Assembly (NCBI RefSeq): GCF_000499845.2
Contig: NC_023749.2
Coordinates: 14,780,698-14,844,697, forward strand
DNA from: Phaseolus vulgaris
Taxonomy: Eukaryota > Streptophyta > Magnoliopsida > Fabales > Fabaceae
Direction: 5' to 3'
DNA: 64,000 nucleotides
Made by a program: the position numbers and the translations under genes. The notes beneath the pieces were generated by a model. It saw only the letters and a program-made list of their open reading frames with translations. It did no database searches and was not told where the DNA came from. The stretch's first letter is position 1, and the number at the start of each line of letters is the position of its first letter. Positions 47,762 to 60,942 of the stretch are shown piece by piece.

Positions 47762-50602
47762 TGTAGAAAAAGTGGTCACGATATCCTGGTTGAAGCAATT
47801 GGACGACCTGAGCATAATTCCAGAAATCTTTAATAACCAAAATAGCCCTAGAAACCTCAATCTTATCCTGAAAACGAATATAATTCCTCATACGCCATAT
47901 CATCCAAATCGAAAAAGTTATCCCAGCAAGCTTAATCAATTTAACCAAAGGACTACCATGACTCTTAATAAAAGAGAGAAGATCATCCTTATTGGAGAAT
48001 TGAAAAGTAGGAAAAATCTGCCGAACCGAACTCCAAATACGCAAAACATTATAACATTCAAAAAATAAATGTTGAATAAATTCTTCGTGCTTTTCATAAA
48101 GCGTACACATAGAACAAATATGCAGACCTTTATTTTGAATATGTTTATCTGTAGTAAGCTGCCCATGAAAAACTTTCTAAAGGACAAAAGTTTTGGAAGG
48201 AGGAATATATAATGTCCTAGCCGATTTAAGAGTGAAACGACCATACTCATCTAGAATCCAATTAGGAATATCCTGTTTCGCCCTAACCATGATATGACTA
48301 AAAAGATGAGGCATCTGTTGTAAAGACAGTGGAATATTCCAATCACCACCTGTCTAAAACTGAGAGAATGTATCCAGAATGCTAGCACCATTAGATAATC
48401 CTGCAATATTTGTTAAAGAAGTAGTAACACATCATTTATCATTCCATAAATTAATAAAAGAACCTGTACCAACAGCCCAAGAAGTATAATCAAGTATAGT
48501 AGAATAAAACTGCTTAACTTCAGGCCAAAGAGATGAAGATCTATAAACCATTCGAAACTCGTATTTTGATTTAAGAACCCTGGCTTTCAAGAGCAAAGAC
48601 CAAGGCATGTTACTATAAGCAAAGTTCCAAGCAAGCTTAAGAAGATATGCATTATTTTCATGGTCAAGGTTAATAATCTTCAAACCTCTATTCTCAAGGG
48701 GAGAACAAATTGTAGCCCAATTAACAGTAGTTATACCTTTTATCAGAATATCACTAGTCCAGATAAAATTTTGACACCACTGCTCAACTTGCTTAAGAAG
48801 AGAAATAGGCCACTTATACAAATTAAAACTACAAGTAAGAAGACTTGTAATCACCGTATTGACCAACTTAACCCGACCCATCATGCTAAGAGATTTACCT
48901 TTCCAAGAAGCTAGCTTCAATTTGACTTCATCAACCAAAGGTTGAAGAAAATGACCCCTTGAGCACCAACAAAGATAGGCACTCCTAAATAAGTGAAAGG
49001 CAAACACCTATGACTACAAGAAAGAATAAGCTGAATTGTGGTGACAAATCTTGCAGAATTATCCATGATGAAAAAACTATTCTTATAATCATTAACATAT
49101 TGGCCCGAGAAATCACCATATGTTTTAAGAAAAAGACTCAAATTTCTAAGAGACTTATTATCTGCCCTACAAAAAACAAAAATGTAATTCGCATATAAAA
49201 TATGAAAGGGAGTGAGAAAACCTTACGGACTAACATATGTAGTATCTTTTTATCATTCACAAGGTTTGAGAGACCTCTACTAAGAACTTCCTCTACAAGA
49301 CAGAAAAGTAGAGGAGACAAAGGATCACCTTGTCTGACACCTCTACTACAAGGAAAAAACCCAACAAACTGCCATTTATTGTGATAGAAAGCATAGCTGA
49401 ATGGAGAATAGTACTAATCCAACCGACAAGCGAGGGGTGAAAACCAAAGTGTGACAAAACTAATACTAAAAACTTCCAACTCAGAGTGTCAAAGGCTTTG
49501 TGAATATCAACTTTGTAAGCCACATTACCTCCGTGAAGCTTTTTAGAAAGCAATTTAATAACTTCAGAAGCAATACCAATACAATTCTGAATTTGTCTGC
49601 CCTGCGCAAACCCATACTGATTAGGAGAAATAATTCTGGCAGCCACAAGAACAAGCCAATTGGCCAAAATCTTGGAAATAATCTTAAATTTAAAATTAAC
49701 AACAACAATTGGCCTGTAATCTTTAATGGATTTAGCACCCTGAATCTTAGGAATTAGAGATACCACATTATTGTTCATTCTAGGGAGAACCCAGTTTTGT
49801 TTAGAAAACTGTTGGACAACATTGCAAACATCTATCCCAATAATTGTCCAACAAGAATGATAGAAAACATCATCAAAACCATCACGACCAAGAGCATTAT
49901 TACCATTAAGGTTAAAAACAACATTCTTAATTTCCAAAAAATCAGAACATTTAATCAACTTCATATTCTCCTTAAAGGAAACCAACTCAAGAATATAAGT
50001 ACCAATAAAATCTTCCATATTCCATGTATCCTGAACATGAGAAATAAACTCAACATAAAGAGTTTTATAAAAGTCCAAAATATTTTCCTCAATGAGTTTA
50101 GGATCCTCAATGAGTTTAGGATCCTCAATAACCACATTATCAATCCGTAGACGATGAATCCCACTAGAATTATTTCTCCTCTTGACCACATCATGGAAAA
50201 AAACAGTATTTATATCCCCATCTTTAAACCAAAGCATCTTATCCCTTTCTTTCCAAAACAAATATTAACAGTGAAGAGCCTGATCTCCTCCTCAACGATA
50301 TTTTCTTGACAAAGAAGCACGTCAATATTAGACATACTAGCAGTCTCTAAGGTTTGTTGAATACAAGGAGGAGACCCTGTTTAAGAAGAATTACATTGTG
50401 AACATTACCAAAAGAATTCTTATTCCAGTCACGAAGCTCAATTTTCAACACTTTTAACTTATGTTGCAAAATAAACATAGGACACCCAACAACCTTATTA
50501 TCCCAATAATCATGAATAAACTTCAGACATGATTTGTCCTGAAGCCACATAGAAAAGAAACGAAAAAATTGCTAACCTTCCTCAAAGAATTACTAGCAAC
50601 AC
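47762..50602 (-). pseudogene. L1-type LINE (reverse transcriptase and zf-RVT region)
   Basis: Minus-strand order: a pre-RT segment (KLKVLKIELRDWNKNSFGNV, 50550-50347), RT (50261-49293) with AKSIKDYRPI, NQYGFAQGRQIQ and KVDIHKAFDTLSW, a frame change near 49,320, the catalytic region with LYANYIF in place of the usual FxDD box (about 49185), then LQPLVDEVKLKLASWKGKSL (48950-48430) and a zf-RVT-like end (LFFECYNVLRIW, 48110-47800). The damaged catalytic box and frameshifts make it dead. No poly(A) tail is seen at 47762, so its 3' end is truncated or rearranged against the CACTA. It is interrupted at 50603 and resumes at about 63932. Confidence 0.88.
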
Positions 50603-51672
50603 TGTTGAAGATAGGCTCTGCTGTCTCCAAATCTATGAGGATTGCTTGACGTCTTGGGTGTTGCTTGTGTGTGTGTGTGTTCTGGGTAGTTTGAATTTGT
50701 AAATTTGTTATGATCCAAACTTGTTTTAATCAATATCTTTTGAAAAAAAGAGTGTTTTCTAAAGAAGTGGGAAAACAACCAGTTGTTTTATCGTTTCAAT
50801 CGATTGTTTTACACTTCGTGATTTTTGAAAAGGATTTGAAAAGCTTAACTTTGTTTGAATTTGCTGTCAAACCAATTCAACCAGTTGTTTTGAGAAATCA
50901 ACCCATTGATTTTTTTGAAAATCCTTAACATAATCTGTTAAGTTTGTTGAAATTGTCTTAAATTATTCAAAACTGATTTGGCTCTTGCATTAAATGTTTT
51001 TAACAACTTATTGTAGTATAAATAATATGTTATACACTTCTAGTTGTTATGAAATCAGATTGTACCTTTCAAATCAGTTTTTCTTCAAGATTGCTTCAAG
51101 CTTTGGATTCTCTTAAAAGAGTGGAATAGGATTGCTATGTATTTTTTTTTAATTCAATCTTTGATTGTATCAGGTGTGATCATTCCTTTTCTCTCTTTAT
51201 CTCTGTAATTGTGTTAAGACTAGTGTGTGCAGATCTAGAAGGTGTTTTGATCTGTGGTGTGTTATTAGCCAAAGGAGGTGTGTGTTCTTGAGGGATTCAA
51301 GATCACCTCTTTGGTGTGTGTGGTTTGTAATCAACGTTTTGATTACTTAGTGGATTGCTTAGAGGTTTCTAGGAACTAGATGTAGCTCTTGGTTAAGAGT
51401 GAACCAGTATAAATTTGTTGTGTGATCTTTCTATCTGTTATCTACTTTGAATCTATTTTAGCTTGTTTTATTCACTACTGATAAAAACAATTGGTTGATT
51501 CGCATAAAATACCGGTTGATTTTTTGGGATCAACTTAAAACAGGTTTATTTGTTGCCTGATTTGGTTTCTTGTTCATTGATTCTTCATTGAACCTCACTC
51601 TGCCTTCAATATTTGCGAAAAAATGTTTATAAACTATTCACCCCCTCTTGTTTAAGGCCTACAATTCTAACA
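50603..51672 (+). repeat. 5' LTR of the SIRE-like Copia
   Basis: 1070 bp, TGTTGAAGATAGG...TCTAACA. It matches the split 3' LTR (13 + 1059 bp) and carries several AACAACCGGTTGTT-like motifs (about 50777-50910, 51487-51525). Confidence 0.92.
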
Positions 51673-51733
51673 ATTGGCATCAAGAGCTAGGTTCTTGAAA
51701 GTCATTCAAGTTTTGATCCAAAAATCTGTTTTC

Positions 51734-53450
51734 ATGGCTGATAAACTACCTTTTGAGGAAGGTGCTTCTATTAATAGTCCACCTCTGTTTTGTGGTGTAA
51801 ATTACCATTTTTGGAAGGTAAGAATGAAAATCTTTGTAGAATCAATTGATAAAGGAATTTGGGATGCAATTAAAAATTGTCCATTTGTTCTTATGCTTGA
51901 AAATGATAAAGTGATTTATGAAAAACCTTGGTCCCAATGGACTGAGCATGAAAGCAAAAAAGCTCAATATGATTGTATTGCAAAGAATATTATTACATCT
52001 ACTTTAAGTTCTGATGAGTTTTTCAGGGTGTCTCAATGTGAATCGGCAAAGGAAACGTGGGATACTCTTGAAGTCACTCATGAAGGAACAAATGATGTGA
52101 AGATTGCTACGAAGCATGCTCTCATCCAAGAATATGAGATGTTTAGGATGCAGAAAGGGGAGACAATTGTTGAGGTACAAAAGAGGTTTACTCATATTGT
52201 CAGCCACATCAAAATCCTCAAGTGCCTAGACAGATTTTGGCAGCCCAAGCTCACTGCCATCTCTGAGTCTAAGGATTTAACCTCTATGACCACTGTCTCA
52301 CTGTTTGGAAAGCTCAGAAAACATGAGTTAGAGATTATCAGGTTGAATGTTCAAGAAAGTTAGAGATGAACATGAGTTAGAGATGAACAGGTTGGATAAG
52401 CATGTGAGGAACATTGCCTTGAAGGCAGCTAGACACAAAAACTGTCAAGACTCAAGTGAAGGAGAAACTCTAAGCTTGTTGACCAGGAAATTCAGCAAAT
52501 TTCTAAAGAAAAAATAGCAACAAGAATCAATCTGCCAACATGTATAATAACAAGAAACTTAATGATTTTAATTCTAACAAATATACCTGCTTTGGATGTG
52601 TTGAATAAAGACATATTAAAGTTGATTGCCCCAATAAAAAGAGCAAAGAGAAAAAGGCTCACAAGAAGTATGAGAAGAAAAGCAAATCAAGAAGAGCATA
52701 TAGTGATGATTCATCCTTAAGATCATCATTAAAGGAAGATGAAAAAGCCAATCTGTGTTTTATGGCAAAGGATGAATCCTAATCAAGCAGTGTAAGTTCC
52801 AGCACTTCAATTAATTTTGAAAACTACAACCAACTTCTCAATGCTTTTAAAGAAAATCATCAAGAAGCTAACAAGCTGGCCCTTTCAAATAAACGATTGA
52901 AAGGTTTGAATAATTGGCTGGAAAATAGAGTCAAAGCATTGGAAGAAGAGTTAGGAAACTTGAAAAATGATTTTGAAAATCTGGAATTGATTTACAAAAA
53001 CTCTTCTTGCAAATGTGACTCAAGGGTTTGTGAAAATTGTGAATCTTTTGAAAAGAAGGTTCACTATCTTGTGAAAATTGTGGATAAGCTTTCAAAAGGA
53101 AAATCAAACTTTGAGATTGTTCTGGCATATCAAAATTGTGTTTTTGGAAAATTTGGAAAGGGTTTTAATCCATAAAGCAATAAAAGTGGTGTTTCAAAGC
53201 CTTATTCAACCATCAGGTAAAAATAATCGATTGAAAAGTCGAAACAACCGGTTCTTTCATGCTTCTACTGTATGAAAAAGGGTCATTCTGTTAGATTCTG
53301 TAAAATTATAAAAAAAATTGTTCCTAATGGTGTTATGAAGTGGATTCCTAAGGATTCTAAGGCTTCTAATGATCCACTTAATGCGAGTGGACCCAAATTT
53401 GTTAGGGACCAAACCTTGCTACTTGATCTTCTCTCTTGCAGGGATCCTTG
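51734..53450 (+). pseudogene. gag: SIRE-like gag
   Basis: Starts MADKLPFEEGASINSPPLFC at 51734. The UBN2-type domain includes FWKVRMKIF, KPWSQW and WDTLEVTHEGTN. The first frame ends at 52361, after which frameshifts and stops follow. The first knuckle is degraded (CFGCVE then a stop, about 52590). A coiled coil (LENRVKALEEELGNLKNDFE) lies at 52897-53175, then a second knuckle CFYCMKKGHSVRFC at about 53262-53303. Same domain order as the gag at 33895-35307. Confidence 0.85.
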
Positions 53451-53465
53451 ATGGAAAATTAGCAC

Positions 53466-56079
53466 ATGTGGTACCTGGATAGTGGTTGTTCGAAGCATAT
53501 GTCAGGGGATAAAACCAAATTTGTAAATCTTCTCCTCAAGACTGAAGGTCATGTGACTTATGGTGACAACAAAGGGAAAATTCTTGGTGATAAGAACTCA
53601 TTCTTGATTCATGATGTGTTGTTTGTGGAAGGACTTAAGCACAGTCTCATTAGCATAAGCCAGTTGTGTGATAAAGGTATCAAGTAACCTTTAAGCCCAA
53701 CATGTGTGAGATACGGCTGCCCAAATCATAGGAAGTATTGTTGATTGGTAAAAGAATCAACAATGTTTATCTTTTTGATATCTCACATTCTGCATCTATT
53801 GGTTGCTTTCTCACCAAATATGAGAAATCATGGTTATGGCATAGAAGGATAGCACATATTCACATGCATCATCTAAACAAGTTGATCTCTAAGGATCTTG
53901 TGGTAGGTTTACCCAAACTCAAGTTTGAGAAAAACCATATATGTGAAGCATGTCAAAAGGGGAAGCAAATTACACATTCTTTCAATCTGAAAAATGTTGT
54001 TTCTAATTCAAAACCCCTTGACTACACATGGATTTATTTGGTCCTTCAAGAACCATGAGTCTTGGTGGTAACTACTATGCTCTTGTTATAGTTGATGATT
54101 TCTCTAGATTCACATGGACATTGTTCTTGGAATCCAGGAGTGATGCATTTTTTGCATTCAAAAAGCTTTCCAAGAGATTACAAAAAATAAACTACAGTAA
54201 CATTTGTGTCATACGTAGTGATCATGGAGGGGAATTTCAAAATAAAAAATTCAGTTCCTTTTGTGAAAAATTTGGCATTTTCCATAACTTTTCTGCTCCT
54301 AGAACTCCCCAACAAAATGGGGTTGTGGAAAGAAAAAACATATCTCTTGAGGAACTTGCTAGAACCATGTTAAGTGAGTCCTTTTTACCAAAATATTTTT
54401 GGGCTGATGCTGTAAGCACAACTTGTTATGTGATGAATCGAGTCCTAATTAGACCAATTTTGAAGAAAACCCCTTATGAACTGTTTAATGGGAGAAAACC
54501 CAACATTGGTCATCTAAAAGAGTTTGGCTGCAAGTGTTACATCTTGAATAATGGTAAGGAAAAGCTTGGCAACTTTGATGAAAAAGTGGATAATGGTATA
54601 TTTCTTGGTTATTCATTAACTAGCCAAGCATATAGGGTGTATAACAATAGGCTTATGATTGTTGAAGAGTCTGCTCACATTGTTTTTTATGAGTCTAATC
54701 ATGTAGAACAGAAATCCAGTAAGAATTTTGCAGAGAAGGATGAACAAAACATCTCTATTGAAAAGTTGGAAGCCTGTTCAGAAAAACAACTGATTGAATC
54801 TGCGAATCAATTGATTGAATTTCTGAACAGGGTGATCTTCCAAAAGAATGGAGAATTCATAGAGATCTTTTTGTGGAAAATATTATTGGACAGATTTACA
54901 AGGGAGTTTCTACTAGAACATCTATCTCTAATTACTGCAAACATATGGCATTTGTGTCTCACATTGAACCCAAATCTGTAGGTGAAGCATTCAAGGATGA
55001 AATGGATTGTTGATATGCAGAAAGAGATGAATCAATTCATCACAAATGAAGTGTGGACTCTGGTTCCTAAAGCTGAAAAAGGCTTTGAATGGACTCAAAC
55101 AAGCTCCAAGACTGCTATCATTTTAGTTCAAATTTATGTTTATGACATTATATTTGGTGCTACTAATGATAGTTTATGTGAAGAATTTGTGGCAACAATG
55201 CAAGGGGAGTTCGAAATGTCTATGATGGGAGAGTTATTCTTCTTAGGGTTGCAGGTCAAGCAATCAAAGGATGACTTCTTTCTTAGCCAAACCAAGTATT
55301 GTAAAGAGATTCTCAAAAAGTTTGAAATGGAAATCTGCAAAAAGGCATCCACACCAATGTCTACAAGTTGTTATATGAATGCTAACTTGGCTGGAACAAC
55401 AGTAGATCAAACAAAATTTAGAGGATTGATTGGTTTGTTTTATCTCACTGCTAGCAGGCCAGATATGTTTGCAGTTTGTTTGTGTGCTAGATTTCAATCC
55501 AATCCAAAAGAATCTCACTTCAAAGCTGGAAAATGAATTCTAAAGTATCTCAAGGGCACAATCATTGTTGGTTTATGGTATCCCTCTCACTTTCCTATAC
55601 ACTTAGTTGGCTATTCTGATTATGATTTTGCATGGTGTAAGTTAGATAGAAAAGGCACAAATGGGACTTGTCGTCTTCTTGGTTCAAGTCTCATATCTTG
55701 ACATAACAAGAAGCAAGTTTGTGTGGCTCTTTCCACTGCTGAAGCTTAATACATAGTTGTTGGAAGCTGTTATGCTCAAATTCTCTTGATCAAATAGCAA
55801 CTAGAGGACTTTGGGTTGAAGATCAACAAGGTGCCTTTGCTTTGTGATAACACAAGTGCTATAAATCTTACTAGAAATCAGATTCAACATTCTAGGACAA
55901 AGCACATTGAGATTCGCCACTACTTTATAAGAGATCATGTGAGCAATGGGGATTGTGAAGTGCAGTTTATTGAAATTGGAAGACAACATATTGATATATT
56001 CACCTAGCCACTGCCTAAGGACAAGTTTTTCTTTATAAGAAATGAATTGGGTATTCTTGATTCTAAAAATCTTACTTAA
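53466..56079 (+). pseudogene. pol: Copia pol (protease, integrase, deleted RT, RNase H)
   Basis: The protease has WYLDSGCSKHM (53469). Then come GAG-pre-integrase (WLWHRRIAHIHMHHLNKLI, about 53840) and a frame change near 54030. The integrase core (54028-54981) has VDDFSRFTW, IRSDHGGEF and PRTPQQNGVVERKN. The reverse transcriptase lacks its fingers and much of the palm: a deletion joins NEVWTLVPKAE to the region before the active site near 55080. The active-site box reads YVYD where YVDD is expected. RNase H and tail (55530-56079) have stops near 55700, 55748 and 55797. It ends DSKNLT. Not functional. Confidence 0.88.
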
Positions 56080-56436
56080 TTCTGCTTTTAATCCCTTATT
56101 TTATTCTATTTGTGAAGACAAATAGGGGGAGAATATTATCTGGTTTGTATGTGGTTTATATGTTGATATATATGGTTTAAATCTGTTTAGTATGCTACTA
56201 CAGAAAACTCTGATTGTGCACCTCATTCACACTGGTTTTTAACACTGATTTTGCTGGTTTTCTTTATGAAAATCACATTGTGAAAATTGGTTCAGTGGTA
56301 CAAGAGGAACCTGGATATGATTGCTCTCTAGTACAAGCATTCTGTCTGTTTTGCAGGTACTTTCAAATTCAAACAGATCAACACAAGCAAACCAAGGATT
56401 TGTTTTATCAAATAGGGGGAGATTGTTGAATATAGG

Positions 56437-57629
56437 TGATAGCTGTCGTTTTGCTGTCAAATTAATATGATTCTAGCGTAGACTTGTCTAACACTAGAGA
56501 GATGATAGTATAATTGTGGACAAATGTCCCCAAGTCGTCTCCCAACGAATCCAATAGTAAAATCAATTGACCAGGGTTTAAAATCTATCTGCAAGCAATA
56601 AAAAGTTAGCAATAACAATAAAGAGAAAAAGGGGGTTTGAGATAGTTGTGCATAAAATATAAAAGAGATTAAAATAGAAAATAAAAAGCGGTTGATCCCA
56701 AGTTCTTCCACCATTGAATTCTTCACAGGTTCTCTAAAGATTAATCTTTTCTCAATCCTCCAACAGAGCTAAACCAGATTGAACATGCGCCGATCTGATT
56801 CAACTGAAACTCACCAGTAAAGCATGCGTCTACTAGTTTAATCAATACCCACTTTGTTCCATGCGTATACTCCATGGGAATGCTTACCTCCTCTCCCTTG
56901 AATCATGCGCCCAAGAAATTAATTAGAACAATGCGAACTAACTGAGAAACCAAAGTTTAAGATAAGGAAGACTCTCAATCATGCGTTCAAGTACAACCTC
57001 TCACAAAAACCAGTTTTCCAGGAGATTAGACAATAAAAACAACTGCTATAGAGAATTAAAAATCGAAACTTTTATTGAACAAAACCTCAGAACTCAATGG
57101 GGAATTACAAAAGAATCAACCAAAAAGGTTTAGCCTTCCATGCGGAGGCAAAACAAAAGAATTACTAAGAAGAAAATAAACTAAGAAAATCCTATGAAGC
57201 TCTCCCCCTTTTATCCTTGATGCTTGTGTCCTTTTATAGGCTTTTCTGCTCCAAGGATCTTGGGAAAATATTGCAGTTTAGATTTTGTAAAAAATTTTAC
57301 TTTCCATAATTCTTTTTATTTTGCAGAAGATTTGCTTCCAATTCTGTTTCTGGAATCTTGTAGCTTTTATTTTCTCTTTCTTCTCCTCAGAATATTTTTT
57401 CTGTTTTGGTTCAAGAAGCACTTGGACTTTTGCATATTTGGCCCATTCACAAAGGTAGATGCTTCCTCTGGATAATTTACTCTAAAAAGACAAAATTAAC
57501 AATAATAATAGTTAAGGCCCAAATAAACCCAATTATAAGAATATTAATTAAAACAATGGATTTATTTATTATTAAAGTCCAATAATCTATGAATAAGGCT
57601 AGTGAGTGTGAATAAATATATGCTCATCA
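56437..57629 (-). repeat. 3' LTR of the 6.4-kb element
   Basis: 1193 bp, near-identical to 61675-62867. Confidence 0.95.
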
Positions 57630-59001
57630 AATACCCCCACACTTATCCTTTTGCACTCCCGGGCAAAACATTCTAAGGTTTAAAAAGAAAAGAAAAAAAA
57701 ATGCAAATAACAAATAGAAAATTCTAAGAATTCATAATGAAAGACATGATATAATTTCAAGAAATCAAGGAATCAAGAAAAATGTGAATGAAAATTCCTA
57801 TATTTTAATATACAAACAGGTAATTAAAATCGAAGGTTGAATCAAAATTGACAGAACTTTACTGGACACTCTCCTACTCTCAAGTGTTTAGGGTTTGTAT
57901 TTACACTCAGCACCCATGTAGACAAACACTACCATATGCTTAACAAGACTCTAATATTCATAACAATCGAAAAAAACATGCAATCAAAGATCAAGAGGTC
58001 TTCATAAGGGATGTAATGAGGCTAAGGTAAAGGTAGGTAAAAAGTGGGAAAATAGGCTTAAAAACCATAGAAAAGCAAAGGAGCAATAGAGCATAGGTCT
58101 AAAAAACAAGTGTAAGTATTATGACAATTCAACTCCTCTTTTTATTTCAAGATATCATTTTTTTTCATATAGTAGACAGTCAATCCAATGTATTAGAGGA
58201 TCCAGTCTTATTTTCTTTATTTTGCTTTACTTTTCTTTTTCTTGTTGTATTCCTTTTTTTTCTACCCCTTTCTTTTTTTTTCCTTTAAAACTGAAGAGGT
58301 AAATTATGAAAATGAGATACACCCCCACACTTATTCAAAAACCTATTCCCAAATGATTTCAAAGCTCCTTTGTCTTCTAAGGTAGGGACAAACATGGTTT
58401 TTCTGTTTTGAGGCTTGTAATGAGGGTTAAAAATAAGAAAAAGGCCATAGGCTCAAGGGGCTAACAAATGGATTATCATAAAGGTAGGCTAATATGGCTA
58501 GTGGGTTAATTTAAACAAAGAATGCCTCAATCATATCAATTCATGCAAGTAAATCACAATTGTAAAACAAAGAATCAAGCTAAGTTCTAGAGTATAAGCA
58601 ATCATGAGTGAAAACACACTAAAAAGAGTATTAAATGATATATCAATTAAGGCTCAAAACTCACTAGGGACATTCTATCAAAAGATTCAACCCAAAATTT
58701 CTCATAACCAACTCATTTATCAATTTTTAAGAAAATCCAAAAAATATCAAGAAACCAAGATTTTCAAGAATTATAAAACATGTCAGCCATTAGACAATCC
58801 TAAAAAGCTTATTTATTTTAACAGAAGCAAAAAAAAAAAAAAAAAAAAAAAAAAAGATAAATCCTAAACTATGATTCTCCTCCCCCACACTTAAATCATA
58901 CATTGTCCTCAATGTAAAATCAACAAATAAATGTGTATAATAAAAGTGAGAGAAGAAGTACTCCCTCATTCAGCTTGAGGGAAGTGGCAGTCGCAGCTGT
59001 T
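57630..59001 (-). other. 3' untranslated internal region of the 6.4-kb element
   Basis: A/T-rich with no coding signal; includes an (A)25 or longer tract at about 58829-58855. Confidence 0.6.
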
Positions 59002-60942
59002 TCAACCATCCCCTCTACAGTATAAGCCAAGACTCTTCATCCACAGTGGTGTAGAAACACTATTAGCTGGAGCATCTAACCAAAGCATGCAGTACCTTGG
59101 TAAACTATGTAACAAAAATATTATGATGAAGAAGCCTTGAAATAGTGGATGGAACTGGGGTAGGTCTGGAGGGCGTGTGAAATGGTACAGTTTCTTCCAT
59201 GAATGGATGATGGTACTTTCTAGAGTATAGATGGAAGAGAAAAATTTATTCATCATAGACGATCTGATATGGTTAGCTGTTTGAGGATCGTCTAAGGGTG
59301 GTGGTCTAAGGCTAGACAGTCTAGCTAGGGTAGACGGTCTAGTTGGGGTGGGAGATGGAATGAAATGTAAGTTAGGAGGTGGTGGTGGCTGGTAAAGGCT
59401 GCTTTCAAACGTTCCAATTATGATAGAAGGTGTAGCCAGTGGAGATGATGGAATGAGTGATATGGGCTTCACCTTAAATAGTGGAGGTTGTACTCTTTGA
59501 AGCTTTAAGGATGGAAGAATAATATCATCTTCTCCACTAGCAGTGTCTACTTGAAGGATGGGTAACATTTTCTCTTCCTCTTCTTGTGTTACCTCCAAAA
59601 TTATGTCAGAGCCATCTGCTAGTGCGCAATCTTTTTCAATAGATTCGACAAGTATAGCAGCATCAACAACTTCTCTATCAAGACTTGCATCACAAGTGTT
59701 AATGCATTCTATCTCAACATCTGTACATTTAATTGGATTGGAGAAGTTAAAATCTCCTAGAAACTCAAACACATTTTCATCCTCGGTGTTTATGTGACGC
59801 ACTAAATGATCTCCACATGTCACAACTTTTAATTCCTCATGATTTAGCAATGATTTCTCCTCCATCAGTAGAGGTTGGACAGTAGCATTCAATGGTGTAG
59901 CAATCTTAGGTTCAGCTAGCTCAGCTTCATGCAAATCATTCGGATTAACTTTGAAGACAGTTGATATGCCCCACTTCTTTTCGAGAGTGTCTATGGCAGA
60001 GGTAGGTGCTTCAAGGTTAGACATTCCATCAGTGTCTGGATCAAGAGTTATATCTGGATCATGAGGTGATTTCATCTCTTGAACATAATCTGCAATCTCT
60101 CCAATCATTTGATCAGTTTTCTCTCTTCTTGCTATAACATCAGCCTCCTTTTGCATTAGAATTTTTTTAGCCTCCCATTCTTGATCATATTTCATGTTCA
60201 TCTCCTCCATCCGCCTCACCAACTCCTCTAAAGTTGGTTCTTCCTTTTGAATTGCAATCTTGTTAGCTGCCCATTCTTGATCATATTTCATGCTGATCTC
60301 CTTCATTTGCCTTGGTTCTTCCTTTTGAATTGGGTATTTGTCAGCCGCCCATTCTTGAAATTTTGTGTTAATGTCCGTCATTTTCCTCATCAACTCCTCT
60401 AAAGTTGGTTCTTCAAGATTACGAGGAGTATTATCAGTTTGCACAAATGGTTGAAAAGATGGTTGCCTTTCATCAAAATAGTTTTGCTGATAATATGGTT
60501 TTTGTTGAGGTTGCTCATAAGACTGTTGACAATATGGATTATAAGGTTGAGGCTGCTGAAAGTGAGGTTCACATTGCTGCAGAGGTTGTTCATATTGCTG
60601 ATAATATGAATTATAATGTTGAGGCGGTTGAAAGTAGGGTTCACATTGCTGCAAAGGTTGCTCACATTGTTGATAATATGAATTATAATTTTGAGGCTGT
60701 TGAAAGTAGGGTTCACATTGTTGTAAAAGCTGCTTATAAAATTGTGAAAATTGCTGCAAATATGGCTCACAATGATTATCATAATTGTAAATTTGTTCAG
60801 CTAATTTCCGTTCCATTTTAGAATTGAAAACAGGGGAGATATGTAATGGACACCAACACCTATTAGACGCCTCAGAGCAAACCTTTTTTTTTTTAATTGA
60901 AAAGAAAACCAAGTAAACTCCCAGGAAAGAGAGGTCAGTCAC
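59002..60942 (-). CDS. 646-codon Q/P/Y-rich ORF of the non-autonomous element
   Basis: An uninterrupted ORF. An inner ATG at 60816 (MERKLAEQIYNYDN) may be the true start. The N-terminal third has about three units of a Gln/Tyr/Pro repeat (YNSYYQQCEQPLQQCEPYF) of about 24 residues. Next come repeats around EEPTLEELVRRM and KYDQEWAANKI, probably coiled coil, then an acidic middle and a Pro-rich segment (LYQPPPPPNLHF). The C-terminus has a hydrophobic stretch (GFFIIIFLLHSLP, about 605-618). No CCHC knuckle, protease or polymerase motif. The protein is of a type found only in plant non-autonomous retroelements as far as I can tell; function unknown. Alternatively a diverged gag-like particle protein. 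Confidence 0.8.
   Translation of the reverse strand: MTDLSFLGVYLVFFSIKKKKVCSEASNRCWCPLHISPVFNSKMERKLAEQIYNYDNHCEPYLQQFSQFYKQLLQQCEPYFQQPQNYNSYYQQCEQPLQQCEPYFQPPQHYNSYYQQYEQPLQQCEPHFQQPQPYNPYCQQSYEQPQQKPYYQQNYFDERQPSFQPFVQTDNTPRNLEEPTLEELMRKMTDINTKFQEWAADKYPIQKEEPRQMKEISMKYDQEWAANKIAIQKEEPTLEELVRRMEEMNMKYDQEWEAKKILMQKEADVIARREKTDQMIGEIADYVQEMKSPHDPDITLDPDTDGMSNLEAPTSAIDTLEKKWGISTVFKVNPNDLHEAELAEPKIATPLNATVQPLLMEEKSLLNHEELKVVTCGDHLVRHINTEDENVFEFLGDFNFSNPIKCTDVEIECINTCDASLDREVVDAAILVESIEKDCALADGSDIILEVTQEEEEKMLPILQVDTASGEDDIILPSLKLQRVQPPLFKVKPISLIPSSPLATPSIIIGTFESSLYQPPPPPNLHFIPSPTPTRPSTLARLSSLRPPPLDDPQTANHIRSSMMNKFFSSIYTLESTIIHSWKKLYHFTRPPDLPQFHPLFQGFFIIIFLLHSLPRYCMLWLDAPANSVSTPLWMKSLGLYCRGDG

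Noticed and set aside
56457..56726. 89-codon open frame occurring twice (also 61695-61964)
   Set aside because: Lies within the LTRs of the 6.4-kb element; present twice only because the LTR is duplicated, and has no family resemblance.
59558..60821. Plus-strand open frames of 79 and 138 codons
   Set aside because: Complementary shadows of the 646-codon ORF and its repeats.
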